NCBI GenBank assembly: GCA_947247005.1
Contig: OX365950.1
Span: 15,202,720-15,266,719 of the forward strand
Origin: Spisula solida
Lineage: Eukaryota > Mollusca > Bivalvia > Venerida > Mactridae
Length of the DNA stretch: 64,000 nt
Direction: 5' to 3'
The notes below the pieces were generated by a model. It searched no databases, was not told the origin of the DNA, and was given only the letters and a program-made list of their open reading frames with translations. This document shows, piece by piece, positions 59,548 through 64,000 of the stretch (the stretch's first letter is position 1; each line of letters starts with the position of its first letter). A program made the position numbers and the translations under genes.

Positions 59548-60540
59548 CGAGGGTTGTTCAAATCGGATTGCAAGTGGTGCTATATCTTTCTTGTATCATT
59601 TTTATTTATATTTATATTTAAACATTGTGAGCCTGTTTTGCAAAGACCATTGCTTTAAATTGATACCTCACATTTTATAGCCCGTTCAGTGTGGCTGCAA
59701 CAATATGTTATTTAACACTGCCTACTTGTGTATAATAGTGCTTAAATGATTGGGAAAATGTCCCTTTTTCTGCCTAAATTCGGTCCTATTTAAGAATCGT
59801 TGTTTTCTTCATGCGGGAGCAGATACAATAGTTAAAATAACTTGTATGTTGCAATGGTGTGGTGTAATGTCTTGTTCATCAACTACGAGATAGTTTAAGA
59901 CATTTAAAAATGGTGTCATTTTATATGTAATTGAATCTCATGCACGTATTCCAAATACCGCAACATACCAGAAAAGGGTTGTGAAAATCAGATATATTTT
60001 GGAAACTCGTGGAGTATTTACAATTAGGCAAGTAGCTCAATGTATTGGCACATCATTTGGAGCTATTCATACAATTTTGAAGTGTATTACAAAAATAAGG
60101 ACGATAAGTATACTTGGAATACCCCTATCTGTTTGAGACGCCAGCACATATGCCGTTGCAAACAGTCCAATAAATAGTTGAAACCAGTTTATAGACCGTT
60201 GGCAAATGTAATGACCATAAACGAGACGCGGGTTCTTTTTGTCACCAATGAGACAGATCGGTAAACATATATGGGCCAGCCAAGAAAGAACAATTGCATG
60301 CATGACAAAGTGCACCATGGGCGCAAGTAGAAATGTTCACCTTTTTTACCATCAAATTTGATGTATAAAATGGACAATGCGTAAATACAAAACTTGACAA
60401 AGGTAAATTCCTTCAGAATTTTAAGACATACTCAAACAATCGCTTCCAGGCAACATGTTTGAAGGATGGCATGCTATTGCAGAGCAATGGGCCTCCACCT
60501 GCAGCAGCCATTGACGCCACTTTCTGAGAAGCGTGAAGGT
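59548..60540 (+). mobile_element. Decayed mariner element with transposase remnant
   Basis: The left end reads TACGAGGGTTGTTCAAATCG at 59546, a mariner-type terminus. About 390 bp inside is a readable transposase segment (59933-60136). Downstream, single words such as LLQSNGPPPAAA (~60466-60501) may be the remains of the 'LLxDNARPHtA' catalytic block. No matching right terminus was found, so the end coordinate is approximate. Confidence 0.6.
59933..60136 (+). pseudogene. Mariner transposase second-HTH fragment
   Basis: 67 codons before a stop: ESHARIPNTATYQKRVVKIR, then ETRGVFTIRQVAQCIGTSFG and AIHTILKCITKIRTISILG. This follows the mariner order 'E.RsGRPktAtt.enV.kvr.....DrR.TirqiAe..giS.GsvhtIL...lgmrKisarWvP'. 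The HTH 'TIRQVAQCIGTSFGAIHTIL' is particularly clear. Start, stop context and the catalytic region are decayed. Confidence 0.75.
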
Positions 60541-61189
60541 TCTTCAGTTTTAAGACCATTTTTATTTGTCAAGCAATGTCCCTGGTGATCTTTATATGTT
60601 TCAAACGAATCCTATATTGCATTGTCGGAAAACATATCAGTTACGTTAAGATCTCGGTTTGGCATGCACAGTGTACCTAGGAATGATAACGTATCGCATT
60701 TAAACATTGAAACTTCGCATATATATCGGAGATAATTACTGCAATGCAATTTTAAAATAGCTTTGATGCTAATGTCAGCCGAATATAGTTTGTATCTATT
60801 CACATCTTATTGAAGTTGATGTACGAGACTTGGATACAGCATGTGATATATTTCATTTATCAAACTTATAATTGGCCCGAATACAATCACCGTCTTAGTT
60901 AATATGCTTAGGATGTTAACGCATTGTAGTTACTGTTTTGCTCCTATACACAATTATCAAGGTACGAAGAATTGAGTAAAATAATGGATACTTCAAAATT
61001 AATTACTCGTTGTAATCTTATTCTATCCGTTTAAAATAGTGACGGATGCGTTTCCTGTCCGACCAGAAACGTGCTATTTGCATGATTTGGCGCTGTACAA
61101 GATAAATTTATTACTTACGGTTTTATCAAGCAGGTTTGCCTTAATATGAGTTTGTGAAAAAGTGTGATATACTGAATATAATGACTTAA
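60541..61189. other. Non-coding stretch, nothing recognised
   Basis: No terminal repeat matching 59548 and no coding signal were found. TTAA at 61186-61189 marks the left edge of the next element. Confidence 0.45.
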
Positions 61190-61370
61190 AGGTGTCTCAC
61201 GTATTGGTGTATTGCAAAAATGAAATAAAATTGTCGAATATTCGCGTAATTTTGGTATAGTTGCCTGTATATCCAATAAACAACAACACAAACATTTAAT
61301 GTTACTTGCAAAACATAAGCATTTTGTAGTTATTTAGTAATTTGACGTCCAAAATTCTATAGGTATTAAT
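61190..61370 (+). mobile_element. TTAA-type (piggyBac-like) MITE, left part
   Basis: Follows TTAA (61186-61189) and begins AGGTGTCTCACGTATTGG. It matches the left third of 24789-25311 ('tattggtgtattgcaaaaat', 'agcattttgtag', 'ctataggtattaat'). It is interrupted at ~61370, near the centre of the family consensus, by the foldback element. A possible right remnant 'gggtgaggcgtttttaaa' lies just beyond that element at ~62120. Confidence 0.65.
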
Positions 61371-61505
61371 TGTCAAATATTGCTTTTATTATTTATCTGA
61401 AGGAAACATAATTTTGCGTATTTGTTAATCAATCTTACCTACACATAATTCAGTTTAGTTTATAAAAAAATAATATCGCGTTATTAAATGAGAGTATTGC
61501 ATTTA

Positions 61506-61975
61506 CAGTCACTACAAAGATTGAATATCGATTATTTCATACACTCATGAAAGCTCCAAGTCGCCTGACTTAAACCCCATTGAGCAATTATGGGATGAAA
61601 TTGGTCGACGTCTGCGTAAACATTACCCAGCACAAGGAACATTACAGGAGCTATCTGAAGCTATACGACAAGAGTGGAATAATGTTCCTCGAAGATGTGT
61701 TCGACGAGTCTGTGCGTCTATGCGATGTCGCATAAGGGAGTGTATCAGTGTTAACGGTGGTCTGGTCGATATAAAAATCCCACACAATCGCCGGTTGTGA
61801 GTGTGATTAAACTATCCTCTTTTTGTATCAAGACTATTTTATCAACATTTAAAGTGAATTGTATGTACTATGGTCTATTAAATAATGAACTTAAATCATT
61901 TTGGGGTTTTATTCCTGTGAGGCGTTTTTAAAATAATCGATATTCAAAATCCCACACAATTCCTTGTAGTGACTG
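61506..61975 (+). mobile_element. Internally deleted Tc1-like element
   Basis: Starts CAGTCACTACAAAG and ends CCTTGTAGTGACTG, with TA on both sides (61504-61505, 61976-61977). CAGT ends with TA target duplication are the Tc1 hallmark. The inverted repeats continue inward ('gaatatcgattattt' and 'aaataatcgatattc'). At 470 bp it holds only the last third of a transposase gene. Confidence 0.85.
61546..61800 (+). pseudogene. Tc1 transposase C-terminal fragment
   Basis: 84 codons plus stop, uninterrupted: SPDLNPIEQLWDEIGRRLRK, then LQELSEAIRQEWNNVPRR, then SMRCRIRECISVNGG. This is the end of Tc1 transposases ('SPDLNPIEhlWd.l.rrvr......l..L...l..eW..Ip...i..li.Smp.R...vi.a.Gg.t'). It includes the third catalytic residue (the Glu of NPIEQLW) of the DD34E triad. 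The first two aspartates and the DNA-binding domain are deleted, so it cannot act alone. The frame has stayed open to its natural stop, which suggests the deletion is not very old. Confidence 0.88.
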
Positions 61976-62110
61976 TAATAAGGATACCCTCATTTAATAA
62001 CGCGATATTATTTTTTTGACAAACTAAACTGAATTATGTGTAGGAAAGATTGATTGACAAACACGCAAAATGATTTCACAATCAGATAAATAATAAAAAC
62101 AATATTTGAC

Positions 62111-62690
62111 GTTGAGTCGGGTGAGGCGTTTTTAAAGTCCGTGTGCGTATTTAACTGCGCGCATTCCATTTTCAACCATTTTACATTGAACATAATTCCA
62201 CGCTGATATTGAGTGGCTATTAGCTGGTACAATTACCTCACTCGTTAATGAAAGCGAGCTTTACTACAATGTTAACGTTCATTAATTCATAAATACATGT
62301 ATGTCACGGGATATTTATTTCACTGAACTGATGTTCGATGTTTTGTGAAGTAACGAAACATATTTTTGGAGTTTAATTTGATTATTCGCAAAAAGCAACT
62401 GTAACAGTATATTCAATAAATGCTCATTATGTATTTTATGGAGTTGTTATGTCTTTTTTGAGCGCACAAAAAATATGAGCAATTTGCTGTTTGCGGGGCG
62501 TAAATTTTACCGTTACAGTTATTACAAAGTAGTCAAACTAAAGGTAAATTTTCAACTCGGGTAGCTAAACGGGGGGATTTACTGTACAAACTCTATGGTT
62601 AAAGTACATAAAGTTGCATAACCTAAAAATACACCTTATACCTGACCGTAGTGCATTTATATAATATGGAAGCCCTGGAGGGCACTTTTG
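62111..62690. other. Non-coding stretch, nothing recognised
   Basis: The 'gtgaggcgtttttaaa' word at ~62121 repeats one inside the Tc1 element (61917). Nothing else is recognised. Confidence 0.4.
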
Positions 62691-62790
62691 ACTTATGACT
62701 AATGACTTATGACTTGCGTAGGCCCCAGTGTGCACTTTTGACTTGTGACTTATAACTTGTGACTTGTGACTAAGGAGTTGTGACGAAACA
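62691..62790. repeat. Heptanucleotide repeat, array 1 (interrupted)
   Basis: Short runs of the 7-mer ACTTRTG ('gacttatgactaatgactta', 'gacttgtgacttataacttg') in two similar blocks, each preceded by 'gcacttttgact'. The same motif forms the longer array at 63731. Confidence 0.8.
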
Positions 62791-63730
62791 AACTATAAAT
62801 ATATTTGCATGCTTTATTTTTCCCTTACACCCAACAATAACGTGGATAAAAACAGATGATACGTGAATCGGATTTTAATATATATAGCAAGACAGGTAAG
62901 TCAGTTTTAGTTGTTTGATTAAATAACAATTGTTCACGGAATTACACTCATTCTACTACATAAGAGTTAGGTTTAAAATTCTTCTTTATCGATATGTTAT
63001 TGCAAACAAAGTTAGCGTTGACGTTGCTATAATATATTTCCAACTTTAGATTATAATTTTAGCGTCACAATCGTGACGAATATTTAGGTTAAGAGGAGTG
63101 AATATAATGACTAGTGTAATTAAAATGTTTGTTTGTTTTTGCAGGTGGAGATAAATGAAATAGCTGTCGTGGAATCCTGAAAATATCTCTTGTGGAATAT
63201 TGCATAAAAGGCTGTGAACAACTCTCTTACTGTAATGGACAAAACTGCATATACTTACAATAAACCCACACAAGTTGAGCACACTATTATTGTCTTGTTA
63301 TGAACCTTCATATACTCAAATAGAAGTTATGGTTGATATAGTCGAGAGAGAAATACAAACCGATCTGGACTGACTGGCACAAAATAAGAATGTTTATGGT
63401 ATAGGATCTCTAAGACCCTGTACCATGATATAGTACAACACCAAAACCTTGATGATATACATGTACTCCAATTGATTTTGGGATGTTGGAAAGGCATGTG
63501 TTTAATTCAGAAGTTCACCAATTTACAGCATATTCCATGATTTAAAATATTTGTATAACTAATTATGGCATGTTGTTAGTCGGTATTGTTATGCTGAGCC
63601 ACTTGAGTATAATTTCATGTTTATGTTGCTCTATTAATTTTGACATGCATGTCTAATGCTTCATTTAATCGTAAAGTAAAGCATGGTTATAACGTCTGTT
63701 TTATTTCTGCATTTCAATTAAGATTTTGAT
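62791..63730. other. Non-coding stretch between heptamer arrays
   Basis: No gene recognised. Confidence 0.4.
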
Positions 63731-63891
63731 TTGTGACTTATGACTTATGACTTGTGACTTGTGACTTGTAACTTGTGACTTGTGACTTGTAACTTGTGAC
63801 TTGTGACTTGTAACTTGTGACTTGTGACTTATAACTTGTGACTTGTAACTTGAGACTTGTGACTTGTGACTTATGACTTGAGAGTTATGAT
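63731..63891. repeat. Heptanucleotide repeat, array 2 (~23 units)
   Basis: About 23 tandem copies of TTGTGAC with variants TTGTAAC, TTATGAC and TTGAGAC. In the middle the order GTGAC-GTGAC-GTAAC recurs, giving a 21-bp higher-order unit repeated at least three times. The array ends in 'ttatgatgactg'. Confidence 0.95.
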
Positions 63892-64000
63892 GACTGTGTA
63901 AAATGTGACATACACACTACCTTTGATAAAATTATAGACAGCAAAATGTATCATTATAAGTGTTATTATTATAAATGTTGTAATTTAATATGAGTTTGTT

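Larger units (their letters stand above)
61371..62110. mobile_element. Foldback element with ~135-bp arms, split by a Tc1 insertion
   Basis: The left arm (61371-61505) and right arm (61976-62110) are reverse complements with few mismatches. They share 'gtcaaatattg', 'acctacacataattcagttt' and 'ataatatcgcgttattaaat'. Removing the inner 470 bp leaves one long palindrome with TA at its centre. No coding sequence lies in the arms. Confidence 0.8.

Overview
The window is AT-rich eukaryotic DNA with no convincing host gene. It looks like intergenic or intronic sequence from a marine or freshwater mollusc, most likely a bivalve. That assignment rests on inference from repeat types I associate with bivalve genomes: tandem units built around 'gacctttgaactcc...gtgacc' ending in 'gtgggggtataa', units with 'agggccataactctgg', a 'ggggagctata..cgtcggcgt' repeat, and 'aagaacgc...gatgacccctatt' units. 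Nothing resembling a prokaryotic operon, rRNA, tRNA or CRISPR array was found.

Layout. (1) 1-4.9 kb: a decayed mariner element on the minus strand (1571-2583) with a readable transposase N-terminus, a 560-bp inverted-repeat MITE (3073-3632) and one GC-richer dispersed repeat (3714-4060). (2) 4.9-32.9 kb: a head-to-tail triplication. Unit 1 is ~4886-16376, unit 2 ~16377-29596 and unit 3 ~29597-32944, the last with a ~10.4-kb internal deletion. Comparing units exposes filled and empty insertion sites: a mariner with a TA duplication in unit 1 only, a 523-bp TTAA-flanked (piggyBac-type) MITE in unit 2 only, and a solo LTR with a CCGG duplication in unit 2 only. A second inverted-repeat MITE insertion is shared by units 1 and 2. 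(3) 33-36 kb: palindromic elements and otherwise featureless DNA. (4) 36.2-43.4 kb: a LINE ORF1-like fragment, a ten-monomer 162-bp satellite, and an intact 1121-codon LINE polyprotein (AP endonuclease plus reverse transcriptase) with a 2A-like GDIHQNPGP motif near its N-terminus. (5) 44-46 kb: a second, frameshifted and 5'-truncated LINE on the minus strand. (6) 46-55 kb: mostly unassigned DNA with decayed tandem repeats and a doubtful reverse-transcriptase remnant near 53.6-54.2 kb. (7) 55.3-62.1 kb: further mariner elements, a duplicated LINE endonuclease fragment joined to a LINE-like 3' tail, and a nested piggyBac-type MITE / foldback / Tc1 structure. (8) 62.7-63.9 kb: two heptanucleotide arrays.

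The coding content is entirely transposon-derived. The LINE at 39.65-43.02 kb is the only element with a full-length open frame and could be recently active. All DNA transposons seen here are broken or non-autonomous. I did not find a new multi-gene system. The most notable items are the LINE with its 2A-like motif, the triplication with datable insertions, and the 162-bp satellite whose period is exactly 54 codons.
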